Positions 40,420 through 50,482 of a stretch of DNA of 64,000 nt are shown piece by piece. The first letter of the stretch is position 1. The number at the start of each line of letters is the position of its first letter. Under the pieces are notes generated by a model that had not been told where the DNA came from, did no database searches, and saw nothing but the letters and a program-made list of their open reading frames with translations. Location of the stretch: NCBI RefSeq assembly GCF_902459745.1, contig NZ_CABPSJ010000002.1, positions 744,001 to 808,000 on the forward strand, written 5' to 3'. Position numbers and translations under genes: made by a program. The DNA is from Pandoraea communis (lineage in GTDB: Bacteria; Pseudomonadota; Gammaproteobacteria; Burkholderiales; Burkholderiaceae).

Positions 40420-40977
40420 ATGATGCTCAAATTTCGCAATCCGGCGGACGGCGATGTTGTCGAGATCACGTACATGTCGTGCGTCGGTGCCTTCTTCCTG
40501 GGTCCGGTGTATCTACTGGCCTACGGTTTCGCGTGGCATGCGCTCATCTGGACCGCTCTCGCCATTGGCCCCGCCTTGATCTGGCGGGATTCGGCACTGG
40601 CGATTTCGCTACCCGCCACCTGCCTGCTCTATTCGCTGATGATCCAGCCGCTGCTTATCGGCAAGTTGCGCGCTGACGGTTGGCTGCCCACGCGCGCCGA
40701 CGCCGCGCCCGGCCCCGGCCAGCGCGGCTACGATGCCCATGGCGACATCCCAAGCACCGGCCGCGCCAGGCAAGGCGTGGTGCTCGCTCCGGCGCAACCC
40801 TCGGCCGCCACGCCCCCGGCGCACAACATGGTTAGTCTGGCAAACGGGCCGACAGCCAACGAAGGTGCTGCCCCGAGCGTCGACGAAAAAGCATGCCCGT
40901 TCTGCGCCGGAACGATCAAGGTGCAGGCGATGCGCTGTCACCACTGTCAGGCGAATCTGCAGGTGCCATCGCAATGA
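40420..40977 (+). CDS. Membrane protein with C-terminal zinc ribbon
   Basis: A 185-residue protein. The N-terminal part has two to three hydrophobic segments (about 18-38, 40-58, 62-80), preceded by KFRNPADGDVVEITYMS. A Pro/Ala linker (about 90-145) leads to a double-Cys zinc ribbon, CPFCAGTIKVQAMRCHHC, at the end. The layout is like other small membrane proteins with a terminal double CxxC. Its last 62 bases overlap the convergent lysR gene. ATG 40420 or 40423 can serve as the start. Confidence 0.7.
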   Translation: MMLKFRNPADGDVVEITYMSCVGAFFLGPVYLLAYGFAWHALIWTALAIGPALIWRDSALAISLPATCLLYSLMIQPLLIGKLRADGWLPTRADAAPGPGQRGYDAHGDIPSTGRARQGVVLAPAQPSAATPPAHNMVSLANGPTANEGAAPSVDEKACPFCAGTIKVQAMRCHHCQANLQVPSQ

Positions 40978-41833
40978 ACCGGTCAAGCGCTGCCGAGCCG
41001 TGGTCGGCGCGATAGGCGAGGCTGATCGGCGCTAGCGGCACATCACCTTCGATCGGCCAGAAGCCCATACCGGGCGTGCGGATCTGACTCACCGACGCCG
41101 GCACCAGCGACACCCCGAACCCCGCGGCCACCATCGGCACGATGGAGGTGATCTGTGGCGCCTCCTGCCCCAGCTTCGGCCGGAAACCCGCCGCCTCGCA
41201 GGCTGCGATAATGCGGTCGTACAGTGCAGGACTGATCTCTCGCGGCAGCAGAATGAACTCGTCCTGTGCGAGCGCAGCAAGCGGCACACGCTCGCGCGCG
41301 CACATGGCATGCCCCAGCGGCAGCACCACCATCATCGGTTCGTCGACAACCGGCACGCTGACGATACCCTCCGGCACCTCGAACGGCGTACGCACGAACG
41401 CGACGTCGATGGCCTCGTCCAGCAACGCCGTCAGCAGACTCGCCGTATTGCTCTGCTGCGGATGCAGTTGAACGTCGGGATACCGCGCACGGAAGTCACG
41501 AATCCACGCCGGAATGCGCGGCTCGAAGTACGTTGCGCCCGCGAATCCGATACGGATCTGCCCCGCCTCGCCGCGCGAAATCTGCTGCATGCGACGCTTC
41601 ACGCGCGCCACCCGCTCAAGAATCTGCCGCGCCTCGGGCAGGAACGCCTCGCCCAACTCCGTCAACACCACGTCGCGCGGCAGGCGCACAAATAGCGGGC
41701 CGCCCAGTTCCGTCTCGAGTTGCCGAATCTGCAAACTCAACGGCGGTTGCTGAATCCCGACACGCGCGGCGGCTCGCGTGAAATGGCGCTCTTCGGCCAC
41801 CGCAATGAAATATTGCAAATGCCGCAATTCCAT
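40916..41833 (-). CDS. LysR-family regulator (BenM/CatM-like) of CoA-transferase gene
   Basis: LysR regulator of 305 residues. The helix-turn-helix reads MELRHLQYFIAVAEERHFTR, with ARVGIQQPPLSLQIRQLETE, of the BenM/CatM/CbbR-like type. GGAGGG lies just before the ATG at 41833. The gene is divergent from the CoA transferase at 42027, with an operator-like dyad at 41881. Its 3' end overlaps the convergent zinc-ribbon gene. Confidence 0.9.
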   Translation of the reverse strand: MELRHLQYFIAVAEERHFTRAAARVGIQQPPLSLQIRQLETELGGPLFVRLPRDVVLTELGEAFLPEARQILERVARVKRRMQQISRGEAGQIRIGFAGATYFEPRIPAWIRDFRARYPDVQLHPQQSNTASLLTALLDEAIDVAFVRTPFEVPEGIVSVPVVDEPMMVVLPLGHAMCARERVPLAALAQDEFILLPREISPALYDRIIAACEAAGFRPKLGQEAPQITSIVPMVAAGFGVSLVPASVSQIRTPGMGFWPIEGDVPLAPISLAYRADHGSAALDRFIAMAPADSPDSGDSASPAP

Positions 41834-41880
41834 CACAACCCTCCTGTCAGCCCTGCCCCGCCGGGGTTTGCACCGACAAT

Positions 41881-41899
41881 ACATAAAAAGTATGTAAAC
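41881..41899. promoter_or_regulatory. Probable LysR operator (divergent promoter)
   Basis: ATACATA-AAAAG-TATGTAA is a T-N11-A type dyad between the divergent lysR and CoA-transferase genes. It lies in an A/T-rich stretch that also fits promoter elements. Confidence 0.55.
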
Positions 41900-42026
41900 T
41901 ACGCTTTCAATATATTGGAAATGTGACCGATGGGTCAATACACTTCGAATCAAGCGCGCAGGGCCGCATCGTTGGTGACCGCGCCGATCAAGAGATTTGA
42001 ATATAAGAGAGACGAGGAGCATCACG

Positions 42027-43523
42027 ATGTTTGAAGACCGCATCCGCCTGGCGTCGCTACGCGACCGGGTGATGAGCGCTGACGACGCTGCAAAGCTGGT
42101 TGGCGACGGCATGGTGGTCGGCATGAGCGGATTCACCCGCGCCGGCGACGCCAAGGACATGCCGATTGCACTGGCCAAGCGGGCGAAGACCCACCCGATG
42201 AAGATCACGCTGATCACCGGGGCATCGCTGGGGCACGATTCCGACAAGACACTCACCGAAGCTGGCGTACTCGCCAAGCGCCTGCCGTTTCAGGTCGACA
42301 CGACACTGCGCAACGCGATCAATCGCGGCGAGGTGATGTTCGTCGATCAGCATCTGTCGGAGACGGTGGAATTTCTGCGCACCGGTCAGTTCGGCAAGCT
42401 CGACGTGGCGGTCATTGAAGCCGTCGCCATCACCGAAGACGGCGGACTCGTGCCGAGTTCCTCGGTCGGCAACTCGGCGAGCTTTGCGATCCTGGCGGAA
42501 AAGGTCATCGTCGAGATCAATCTCGCGCAGCCACTCGCCTTCGAGGGCATGCACGACATCTGGATTCCGGGGCAGCGTCCGCACCGTGGGCCGCTGCCTA
42601 TCGTCGACGTGCGTGATCGTGTCGGCACGAACGTGGTGAAGATTGCGCCGGAGAAGATTGCCGCCATCGTCATTACCGACACCCCGGACAGCGCCTCCAA
42701 TGCCCTCCCGGCCGATGCCGACACGCAGCGCATTGCCGGCCATCTCATCGAGTTCTTCCAGCACGAAGTCTCGCGTGGCCGCCTGCCGCACACGCTGCCT
42801 GCCCTTCAGTCGGGCATCGGCACCATTGCCAATGCGGTGCTCACGGGCTTCATCGACTCGCCGTTCGAAGACCTCACGATGTACTCGGAGGTGCTTCAGG
42901 ACTCGACGTTCGAACTCATGGATGCGGGCAAGATGGTGTTCGCGTCGGGCTCGTCGATCACGGTATCGCAAGCGGTGCAGGATCGTGTGTTCAAACATCT
43001 GGAGCGTTATCGCGACAAGCTCGTGTTGCGCCCGCAGGAGGTCAGCAACCATCCGGAAGTCATCCGCCGGCTGGGGCTGATTGCCCTGAATACCGCGCTC
43101 GAAGCGGATATTTACGGCAACGTGAATTCCACGCATGTCGGCGGCACGCACATGATGAACGGCATCGGCGGATCGGGCGATTTTGCGCGCAACGCTCGCA
43201 TGGCGATCTTCGCCACCAAATCGATTGCCAAGGACGGCAAGATTTCGAGCATCGTCCCGATGGTGCCGCATGTCGACCACAACGAACACGATGTGGACAT
43301 CATCGTCACCGAACAAGGTCTCGCCGACCTGCGCACACTGGCCCCGCGCGAGCGCGTAAATCTGGTGATCGATCGCTGCGCACACCCGAGTTACCGGGAG
43401 GTTCTGCGCGACTACTATCGCGACGCGCTGCGCTACGGCGGACAGACGCCGCACGCGCTGGAGCGCGCGTTCGACATGCACGTCAACTTGCGCGAGCGCG
43501 GCTCGATGCTGGCAGGGAAGTAA
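42027..43523 (+). CDS. Acetyl-CoA hydrolase/transferase family, probable succinyl-CoA:acetate CoA-transferase
   Basis: Class I CoA-transferase of 498 residues. It is of the AarC / YgfH / acetyl-CoA hydrolase family that moves CoA between carboxylic acids. Supporting segments: GDGMVVGMSGFTRAGDAKDM; GLVPSSSVGNSASFA; the catalytic Glu in MYSEVLQDS (about residue 292); and IGGSGDFARNARMAIFATKS. GAGGAGC precedes ATG 42027. It probably makes or uses acetate or succinate CoA esters, under the divergent LysR. Confidence 0.9.
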   Translation: MFEDRIRLASLRDRVMSADDAAKLVGDGMVVGMSGFTRAGDAKDMPIALAKRAKTHPMKITLITGASLGHDSDKTLTEAGVLAKRLPFQVDTTLRNAINRGEVMFVDQHLSETVEFLRTGQFGKLDVAVIEAVAITEDGGLVPSSSVGNSASFAILAEKVIVEINLAQPLAFEGMHDIWIPGQRPHRGPLPIVDVRDRVGTNVVKIAPEKIAAIVITDTPDSASNALPADADTQRIAGHLIEFFQHEVSRGRLPHTLPALQSGIGTIANAVLTGFIDSPFEDLTMYSEVLQDSTFELMDAGKMVFASGSSITVSQAVQDRVFKHLERYRDKLVLRPQEVSNHPEVIRRLGLIALNTALEADIYGNVNSTHVGGTHMMNGIGGSGDFARNARMAIFATKSIAKDGKISSIVPMVPHVDHNEHDVDIIVTEQGLADLRTLAPRERVNLVIDRCAHPSYREVLRDYYRDALRYGGQTPHALERAFDMHVNLRERGSMLAGK

Positions 43524-43670
43524 CGTCGGTGCCGGTCGCCGACGCCGGGGGGCGAGGCGTGCCGGACACTGATCGACCGGCGTCGGCGGCAAAGACCGTT
43601 GCCGGGAAGAACATAGGACGCATGCGGTCCTGTGGGCCGAACGCTGGTGAGAGAGTGTTCAGGCATTCGC

Positions 43671-43703
43671 GGCTCGCCAGCGCTCGCTGGCGAGCCACTT
43701 TTT
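43671..43703 (+). terminator. Intrinsic terminator after CoA-transferase gene
   Basis: A 12-bp perfect stem GGCTCGCCAGCG/CGCTGGCGAGCC, with a tight loop, is followed by ACTTTTT. On the reverse strand no T-run follows, so it serves the forward gene. Confidence 0.8.
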
Positions 43704-43722
43704 CCCGCTTTGCAAATGCCCT

Positions 43723-45324
43723 TCAGGCCGGTAGCCGTTGAGCAAGATGGGCCTGATGCTGATGGGTTGTACCCTCGAGCGTGAAGATCGACACCAGTTC
43801 ACGCAAACCACCCGATTGTGCCGCCATCGACTGCGCGGCGGCAGAAGCTTCCTCCACCAGCGCGGCGTTCTGCTGCGTGACAGTATCCATCTGCATGACG
43901 GCCTGATTGACCTGCTCGATGCCCGTGCGCTGCTCCGTAGACGCAGCGGCAATTTCCGCCATCAGATCGGTCACGCGTTTCACCGCGCGAACGACCTCGT
44001 CCATCGTGCTGCCCGCCTCGGCGACGAGTTTCGTGCCGTCGCTGACCTGACGCGTCGACGCGTCGATCAGTTCCTTGATCTCCTTCGCGGCATTGGCACT
44101 GCGCTGGGCAAGCGTGCGCACTTCCCCCGCGACCACAGCGAAGCCTCGCCCCTGCTCACCGGCACGCGCTGCTTCAACGGCGGCGTTAAGCGCCAGAATG
44201 TTGGTCTGAAAGGCAATGCCTTCGATCACGCTCGTGATGTCCGACACGCGGGTCGAACCTTCGGAGATCTCGCGCATCGTCTCGACGACCTGACGCACCA
44301 CTTCGCCGCCACGCCGGGCGACGTCAGATGCGTTCGACGCAAGCACGTTGCCCTGCTCCGCGTTGTCGGCGTTCTGTTTGACCGTGGTCGTCAGTTCTTC
44401 CATGCTCGCCGCCGTCTCCTCGAGCGACGCTGCCTGCTGTTCGGTGCGTGACGACAGGTCGGTATTGCCTGCGGCGATTTGTGCCGAACCGGTCGCGATG
44501 CTCTCGCTGGTGTTACGCACCTGCCCCACGACCTGCGCCAGCTTCGTGTTCATGTCCCGCAACGAACCCAGCAATTGGGCGAGTTCGTCTTTTCCGCGCA
44601 CTTCGATACGCGAACTGAGATCGCCGCGTGCCACCGTCTGCGCGATATCCACACAGCGGCCGATCGGCACGGTAATGGAACGGGTGATGACCAGCGCAAT
44701 AACGATGTTGACGCCCAGCGACAACAAGATCAGCACGATAGCGGCAATGAACGCCGTGCGGTATTCGTTCGCTGCGGCGTCGCTCGCCGCCTGTGCACCG
44801 GCGCGATTTACGGCCACGTGCTCGACTAGCCTGTCGCTGAGAACCGCGAAGCGCTTGAAGGCGTCGGTCATGATGAGCGCGCGCGCCTGCTCTTTGGCAG
44901 CATCATCGCCCTTTTCCAGCTCGACGGCGCGATTGTCGATCTCCAGATAGCTCGCCCACGCCTCGCGCACGGCATCGTAGGCGCGGCGATCTTCGCTTGA
45001 TGCCACCAAGCTGTTGTAGCTGTCGAGCGTCTTGTTCATCAGATCGATGGCTGCCTGACGCCGCTTCATCTGCTCAACCTGCATACCGTCGCCCGCCGAG
45101 AGCAGCGTGCCGAGCGTGGCCCGGCGGGCCGAGTTGGCCGCAGTCTGTACGTTACCCAGCACCTGCACGCTGGGCAACCAGTTGTCGGCAAGATCGCGAG
45201 TGCCACCGTAAATACGTGACGCCTGGAATACCGCCATGCCCCCCACGACGCACAGCAGAACCAACGTGACGGCAAACCCGATGCTCAAGCGTGTGCCGAT
45301 TTTGAGACTGTCCAAGAACTTCAT
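43723..45324 (-). CDS. Methyl-accepting chemotaxis protein (Tar/Tsr type)
   Basis: Chemoreceptor of 533 residues. An N-terminal membrane helix (about 13-33) is followed by a four-helix-bundle type periplasmic domain, a second helix (about 190-212), a HAMP domain (~215-265) and the signalling hairpin with [20 protein letters not shown] at the tip. No NWETF-type tether is visible at its C-terminus (LAQRLPA). GGAGCGGGC precedes ATG 45324. A sigma-28-like promoter lies at 45366-45392. The ligand cannot be read from the sequence. Confidence 0.94.
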   Translation of the reverse strand: MKFLDSLKIGTRLSIGFAVTLVLLCVVGGMAVFQASRIYGGTRDLADNWLPSVQVLGNVQTAANSARRATLGTLLSAGDGMQVEQMKRRQAAIDLMNKTLDSYNSLVASSEDRRAYDAVREAWASYLEIDNRAVELEKGDDAAKEQARALIMTDAFKRFAVLSDRLVEHVAVNRAGAQAASDAAANEYRTAFIAAIVLILLSLGVNIVIALVITRSITVPIGRCVDIAQTVARGDLSSRIEVRGKDELAQLLGSLRDMNTKLAQVVGQVRNTSESIATGSAQIAAGNTDLSSRTEQQAASLEETAASMEELTTTVKQNADNAEQGNVLASNASDVARRGGEVVRQVVETMREISEGSTRVSDITSVIEGIAFQTNILALNAAVEAARAGEQGRGFAVVAGEVRTLAQRSANAAKEIKELIDASTRQVSDGTKLVAEAGSTMDEVVRAVKRVTDLMAEIAAASTEQRTGIEQVNQAVMQMDTVTQQNAALVEEASAAAQSMAAQSGGLRELVSIFTLEGTTHQHQAHLAQRLPA

Positions 45325-45365
45325 GCCCGCTCCGTATTCGATAAAACAACAACAATCACATCGCA

Positions 45366-45392
45366 TAACGGGCAATCATTCAAAAATCTTTA
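45366..45392 (-). promoter_or_regulatory. Putative sigma-28 (FliA) promoter of chemoreceptor gene
   Basis: On the reverse strand TAAAGATT, N11, GCCCGTTA. The sigma-28 consensus is TAAAGTTT-N11-GCCGATAA, so the -35 part fits well and the -10 part partly. It lies 42 bases upstream of the start codon. Confidence 0.45.
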
Positions 45393-45566
45393 GCCAATAA
45401 CTACAGAATTCTCACACAATGGCTTTTGATATTTTCAATAATATCCATAGAAATATATTTCTTAATCTATTAATTCGGATATTACTGTGCAATGGTGCAA
45501 GGGATCACCGCGCCTTTCGACGCGGCGCTAATTTTCCGGGCAGGTATCCGGCGTGGCCAGCGCGGC

Positions 45567-45923
45567 CTACTTGCTGGCGCCATCAAAGGGCGTCGGATGC
45601 ACCGTATCCAGATCGATGCCATCGATACAGCGAACATTGACGGCTGCCATTTTCGACCCATCCGGCATTTCGCCAAAGGCGAACGCTTCAACACCGCAGG
45701 TCGGACAGAATTGGTGACGAATGACGTGCTTATTGAAAAGGTATTCCCGTGCCTTTCCCACACCTGCCGTTTGCGAGAACTCGGAAATCGGTGAAAAAGC
45801 GAGAATCAGTCCACGCTTTTTGCAAATTGAACAATTGCACGCAATTGTTTTGGATAAATCAATATTTGCAGTAAATCGCAAATCGCCACAATGGCATCCA
45901 CCTGAATATTGCTGATTCGCCAT
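45567..45923 (-). CDS. GFA-family zinc protein (Mss4-like)
   Basis: A 118-residue GFA-domain protein (glutathione-dependent formaldehyde-activating enzyme-like, Mss4 fold). It has all metal-binding Cys pairs: CHCGDLRF, CNCSICKKRG and FCPTCGVEAFAFG. The family binds zinc and in one member activates formaldehyde with glutathione; most others have unknown substrates. GGGAG precedes ATG 45923. It stands between two chemoreceptor genes on the same strand, with gaps on both sides. Confidence 0.9.
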   Translation of the reverse strand: MANQQYSGGCHCGDLRFTANIDLSKTIACNCSICKKRGLILAFSPISEFSQTAGVGKAREYLFNKHVIRHQFCPTCGVEAFAFGEMPDGSKMAAVNVRCIDGIDLDTVHPTPFDGASK

Positions 45924-46106
45924 GTCGTATCTCCCGATAATGTCGAGGACTTGGCCGGCGAAAATAAAATGCGAAGAATCTGCGAGGAGAAGTCCGCCGG
46001 CAGTGCGCTCTATTTTGCGACAAAATCCGGCGGACTGGCGATAGCCGGCGGCAACAGCGCCGGCCCCGCCAAGGAGGAACGTGAAGCGTTAGTGCAAAAC
46101 GCCGGC

Positions 46107-47993
46107 TCAGGCGGCCAGCGCCGGTTCGTCACGATGCGGATCGCGCGAGCCGTTGGCGTAGTTGCGAACTGCGGTCATGCCGTGACGGCTGTGCTCGCGC
46201 AGTTGAAACAGCGCGACCGTGTCGGCCAGATTACGCGCCTGTTCGCTGAGCATCGCCGAAGCTGCCGCCGACTCTTCGACCAGTGCCGCATTTTGCTGCG
46301 TCGACTGGTCCATCTCCGCCACGCTGCGATCGATCTGGCTAATGCCGGTGCTTTGCTCCGTCACGGCGCTGTGGATCTCACCGATCAGACGGCGCACACG
46401 CGAGATGCCGTCGACGATTTCCCCCATCGTATCGCCCGCCGCTTGCACACGTTGCGTGCCGCTCTTGACGTTCTGCACCGACGCTTCGATGAGCGTCTTG
46501 ATCTCGTGCGCGGCGGCTGCACTGCGTTGCGCCAGCGTGCGCACTTCGCCTGCGACCACAGCGAAGCCGCGCCCCTGCTCACCGGCCCGAGCCGCTTCGA
46601 CCGCTGCGTTCAGCGCGAGAATGTTCGTCTGGAAGGCGATGCCGTCGATCACGCTGATGATCTCGGTAATGCGCTCGGACGACTGTGCAATTTCGCTCAT
46701 CGTCGTCACGGCCCCCGTGACGACATCGCCGCCACGCGCGGCCGCTTCACTCGCGTCGTTGGCCAGACGCGTGGCATGCTCGGCCGCTTCGGCCGTCTGC
46801 CTGACGCTGGCCGTCAGTTCGGTCAGCGCCGCCGACGTTTCCTGCAACGTGCCTGCCGACGCTTCCGTGCGTTGCGACAGATCGCGATTGCCCATCTCGA
46901 TCTCGCTCGTCGCCGACGTCATGCCATGGACACCGGCACGCACATCGATCATCACCGTGCTGATCTTGTCCACGAAAGCATTGAACGAGCGCGAAATCTG
47001 CGCGACTTCGTCGTGACCGACGACGTCGAGACGGTGCGTCAGGTCGCCACCGCCCGAACCGATGGTATCCATCGCATCGCGCACTTGCGACAGACGGCGG
47101 AAGGCTTGCGACGTGAAGAAGCTTGCGATCCCGATAGCGCACAGGGTCAGCACGATCAGTGCGATGATCGTGGCGCTCAACACGCGTGACAGGCCGGCCG
47201 TGGCTTCGGCTTTATCGAGGGCGACGACGAAGAGCCAGTCGGTGCCCGGCACCGGCTGCACCTTGAGCAGCTTGGCGGCACCGCTGAGATCGACCTCCAT
47301 CGGTTCGGTCGCACGCTCCAGATTGGCAAGCGCCTCGGGGGTGAGCGATTGAGCAAGATCGCTCGACTGCTTGAGCATGAGTTTCTCATCGGGGTGCGCA
47401 ATGACAAGACCGTCGCGCGAGACCACGAACGCGAGGCTCGACGGTGTGGGGTGCACGGCCTTGACGACTTCCTGCACGGCGTCGAGCGGCACAGCGCCGC
47501 TCACGGCACCGAGCGTTTGCCCGTCACGCAGAATAGGCGCGGCAAAAGATACGTACAGCTTGCCAGAGGCGATATCGGCGTACGGCTTGACGACCGTCAG
47601 TTTGCCCGCACCGGTCGCCCCCTTGTACCAGGGACGCACCGTCGGATCGTAGTCGGGCGGCGTGGGGCCGCTGGAGAAATACGACTTGTCGCTCCAGCCA
47701 ATGCTGGAGATCGGAAAACCGTTCGTAGCGCCAAGCAGTTTGGTGAGCGCCACGCCCTGCTCGCCCTTTTCGACGGCGGCAGCTGTGCCCACGACCGACT
47801 GGCCCTTGGCCGCAGCCCAGCGTTCCACGGCGAGCGTGTTACCGCGTGCAACGGCGTCGAGCGTGTTGGCGATGGTCGACATCATGCTGCTGCGCACGAT
47901 GACGTACGTGGTAATGCCGGAGAGGATCAGTGCACCAATAACGGTGGCACACGCGATCAGGATGATGCGTGTTCTAAGCGAAGATACTGTCAT
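46107..47993 (-). CDS. Methyl-accepting chemotaxis protein with double-Cache sensor
   Basis: Chemoreceptor of 628 residues. Its first membrane helix (about 9-31) is followed by a dCache-type periplasmic sensor ([35 protein letters not shown]-like; [15 protein letters not shown]). A second helix (about 280-302), HAMP and the signalling tip [20 protein letters not shown] come next. dCache sensors usually bind amino acids or organic acids. Start 47993 is chosen; the ORF extends upstream but with atypical sequence. A sigma-28 promoter lies at 48091. Confidence 0.94.
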   Translation of the reverse strand: MTVSSLRTRIILIACATVIGALILSGITTYVIVRSSMMSTIANTLDAVARGNTLAVERWAAAKGQSVVGTAAAVEKGEQGVALTKLLGATNGFPISSIGWSDKSYFSSGPTPPDYDPTVRPWYKGATGAGKLTVVKPYADIASGKLYVSFAAPILRDGQTLGAVSGAVPLDAVQEVVKAVHPTPSSLAFVVSRDGLVIAHPDEKLMLKQSSDLAQSLTPEALANLERATEPMEVDLSGAAKLLKVQPVPGTDWLFVVALDKAEATAGLSRVLSATIIALIVLTLCAIGIASFFTSQAFRRLSQVRDAMDTIGSGGGDLTHRLDVVGHDEVAQISRSFNAFVDKISTVMIDVRAGVHGMTSATSEIEMGNRDLSQRTEASAGTLQETSAALTELTASVRQTAEAAEHATRLANDASEAAARGGDVVTGAVTTMSEIAQSSERITEIISVIDGIAFQTNILALNAAVEAARAGEQGRGFAVVAGEVRTLAQRSAAAAHEIKTLIEASVQNVKSGTQRVQAAGDTMGEIVDGISRVRRLIGEIHSAVTEQSTGISQIDRSVAEMDQSTQQNAALVEESAAASAMLSEQARNLADTVALFQLREHSRHGMTAVRNYANGSRDPHRDEPALAA

Positions 47994-48090
47994 GCTGTCT
48001 GGACAGGCAGGCCTGCGGCTAGGGGGGGTCAAAAGACAGAAGCCAGCGCCCAGGCCACCGGCTCCACGAGGTGGGGGTTCCACCTTGTGA

Positions 48091-48117
48091 CTTACGGCCT
48101 GCGCCGGTGGAACTTTA
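48091..48117 (-). promoter_or_regulatory. Sigma-28 (FliA)-like promoter of dCache chemoreceptor gene
   Basis: On the reverse strand TAAAGTTC, N11, GCCGTAAG. It differs little from TAAAGTTT-N11-GCCGATAA. It lies about 98 bases before the start codon at 47993 and would tie expression to the flagellar regulon. Confidence 0.6.
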
Positions 48118-48245
48118 GGTGTTAACCCCGAAATTCGTATGTGAATTGACCACAACAACGCGCGCTCGCGCGTACGTGTCGTTATGGATGGCGAAAAATC
48201 AGGGATACGAATTGTATGCGGTGAAAATTGGCACCGCACGCCGGA

Positions 48246-49130
48246 TTACTGCGCGGCCTCGATCAACCAGTCGAAGACCTCGGTCACTACCGGCGAGCGT
48301 GGCTCGCCGGCGACCCGGGACACCCACCACGTGACTCCCTCGATGCGCGGATAACCGGCAAGGATATGCAGGCGTCCTTGCGCCAGACTTTCGTCGGCCA
48401 CAAGACGAGAGAGACAAGCGATGCCGCGGCCGCGCAGGGCTGCGTCGAGCAGAAGACGTTCGTCGTCATAGATCGCATGTTTGCGAAACGGCGCCAGTTG
48501 ATTGCGAAATAGCGCGGCCGTGTCGTCGCGCGTGAAACTCTCTTCCAGGCAAACCAGCGAAGCATGCTCGGGGTGCTGCGCTTGCGGGAGATCCGCCAAG
48601 CGTCCGGCCAGCACTTCATTCGCGACAATCACCCACTCGTCTTTCAGGAAAGGGACTTCCGTCAGGCCGGCTTGCTGCAGCGGCCGGTCGCCAATAGCGA
48701 TGTCGATATCGGTCTCGTCGATGAATCGTGCCGAATCGTCGGTCGACAACATCGGGCAAAGCGCCGGATGGCGCGCCAGAAGTTGATCGATACGTGGACT
48801 CAGCCAGCCGTGCAGCAACTCCGCCGGACCGGCGATAACGACAAGGCCAGGGTCGAGATACGTTGCAATACGGTCCAGCCCGCTGCGCAACGTCCCCACC
48901 GACCGTTGAATGCTGCGCTGGAGTACTTCGCCCGCCACCGTCAACTCCACCCCTCGCCCCACTCGCCGGAACAGCGGCTGCCCGACCTCCTCTTCCAGTT
49001 GCTGCACCTGATGGCTGATCGCCGATTGGCTAACGTGCAGTTCATCCGCCGCGCGGGAGAAATTCCCATGGCGGGCGGCCGCTTCAAAGCCCATCAATAA
49101 CTTTAGCGATGGAATTCGCTGCCGGCTCAT
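48246..49130 (-). CDS. LysR-family regulator (GcvA-like)
   Basis: LysR regulator of 294 residues of the GcvA type: PSLKLLMGFEAAARHGNFSR, then ELHVSQSAISHQVQQLEEEV and RVGRGVELTVAGE. It is divergent from the exported agmatine-deiminase-like gene (start 49291), across a 160-base gap with A/T-rich promoter sequence. It probably regulates that gene. Confidence 0.9.
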   Translation of the reverse strand: MSRQRIPSLKLLMGFEAAARHGNFSRAADELHVSQSAISHQVQQLEEEVGQPLFRRVGRGVELTVAGEVLQRSIQRSVGTLRSGLDRIATYLDPGLVVIAGPAELLHGWLSPRIDQLLARHPALCPMLSTDDSARFIDETDIDIAIGDRPLQQAGLTEVPFLKDEWVIVANEVLAGRLADLPQAQHPEHASLVCLEESFTRDDTAALFRNQLAPFRKHAIYDDERLLLDAALRGRGIACLSRLVADESLAQGRLHILAGYPRIEGVTWWVSRVAGEPRSPVVTEVFDWLIEAAQ

Positions 49131-49290
49131 GGCCCCTCCGAGATATGAGAAAAACTAATTAATAATAGCAAGAAATATCGTTTTTCGTTATCGGTCATGC
49201 GCCTCAAACTGCGTGAACTGCCAGACTCGCCAGCGCACAAGCGGTCACTCGATGGCGGCGTCGTGCGGCAATTCTCAAGAGAACGGGGCA

Positions 49291-50424
49291 ATGCAAACAA
49301 GGCGTGGGTTTCTGAAAAATGGATTGGCAGCGTCGGGCGCGACGTTGTTGGCAGGGGCCGCGGCCGGCAGTTTTGCCGGAAATGCGAGTGCGTTGACGCC
49401 CGGCACGACGGGTAGCGACACGCCGGAATGGATCATGCCGGATGAGGGCGAGCGGCACGCCGCTACATGGATGGCGTTCGGCGCGGGCGAAGACCTTTGG
49501 GGTCGTCGCCTGCAACGAGCGGCACGCGAGGGACTGGCCGGTATAGCGAAGAGCATCGGCAGCTTCGAGCCGGTCAACATGCTGGTGTGCGAGGAGGACT
49601 ATGACGCCGCGCAGCGCATGTGCGGCAACGCAGTCAACCTGATCGTGCACCCCATCGACGATCTGTGGATACGTGACACAGGCCCCGTCTTCGTCCGCAC
49701 ACGCCATGGCGAAAAGGCCGGCGTCAACTTCAACTTCAACGGCTGGGGGGCCAAACAGTCTCACGCGAACGACGCCGAAGTGGCCGAATTCGTCGTTCGA
49801 AAGGCCGGGGAACGCGTGCTGGGCACGCCGCTCGTGCTCGAGGGTGGCGCCATCGAGGTCGACGGCGAAGGCACGGCCATCATCACGGAGAGTTGTGTCC
49901 TCAACCGCAATCGCAACCCGGGCGTGAGCAAGTCAGCGTGCGAAACGGAATTGAGGCGGCTTCTCGGGGTGCGCAAGATCATCTGGTTGCCGGGGATCGC
50001 CGGTAAGGACATCACCGACGGACACACCGACTTCTACGCGCGGTTCGTGCGGCCCGGGGTGGTCGTCGCGCACCTGGAAAACGACACCTCGTTCTACGAA
50101 CATGCCGTCACGATGCGCCATCTGGACATCTTGCGGCAGGCGACGGATGCCGCAGGACGCAAGCTGCAAGTGGTCGCGCTCCCCGGCCCGAATAGTGTGC
50201 GCAGCACCTACGAATCGGACACGTTTGCGGCCGGATATATCAACTTCTACGTGTGCAACGGCGCCGTCATCACACCGCAATTCGGTGACACGCAGACCGA
50301 CAGGAGCACGAGAGACAAGTTACGCGATCTCTTCCCCAAACACGATATCGTGCAACTCAACGTCGACGGAATCGCGAATGGTGGGGGCGGCATTCACTGT
50401 ACTACGCAGCAGCAACCCGTTTGA
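49291..50424 (+). CDS. Tat-exported agmatine deiminase / peptidylarginine deiminase family enzyme
   Basis: A 377-residue enzyme of the PAD_porph / agmatine deiminase family, which hydrolyses guanidino groups and releases ammonia. Catalytic motifs: DDLWIRDTGP (about 115-124), LEGGAIEVDG, TDGHTDFYARF and the nucleophile C370 in GGGGIHCTTQQQP. The N-terminus MQTRRGFLKNG is a twin-arginine signal, so the folded enzyme goes to the periplasm, which is unusual since agmatine deiminases of bacteria are mostly cytoplasmic. ATG 49291 is the start that gives this signal. Confidence 0.9.
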   Translation: MQTRRGFLKNGLAASGATLLAGAAAGSFAGNASALTPGTTGSDTPEWIMPDEGERHAATWMAFGAGEDLWGRRLQRAAREGLAGIAKSIGSFEPVNMLVCEEDYDAAQRMCGNAVNLIVHPIDDLWIRDTGPVFVRTRHGEKAGVNFNFNGWGAKQSHANDAEVAEFVVRKAGERVLGTPLVLEGGAIEVDGEGTAIITESCVLNRNRNPGVSKSACETELRRLLGVRKIIWLPGIAGKDITDGHTDFYARFVRPGVVVAHLENDTSFYEHAVTMRHLDILRQATDAAGRKLQVVALPGPNSVRSTYESDTFAAGYINFYVCNGAVITPQFGDTQTDRSTRDKLRDLFPKHDIVQLNVDGIANGGGGIHCTTQQQPV

Positions 50425-50482
50425 TGCGCGGTGCGCAGGGAGCGCATCCGCAAGCGGCTTTTCTTGACATCGCGGAGTAGCA

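Noticed and set aside
42057-43592. Reverse ORF of 511 codons opposite the CoA-transferase gene
   Set aside because: Shadow frame; no domain or ribosome-binding site.
48053-48120. Possible riboswitch before the dCache chemoreceptor
   Set aside because: The hairpins are imperfect and do not fit any riboswitch class known to me. A sigma-28 promoter explains the conserved-looking part better.
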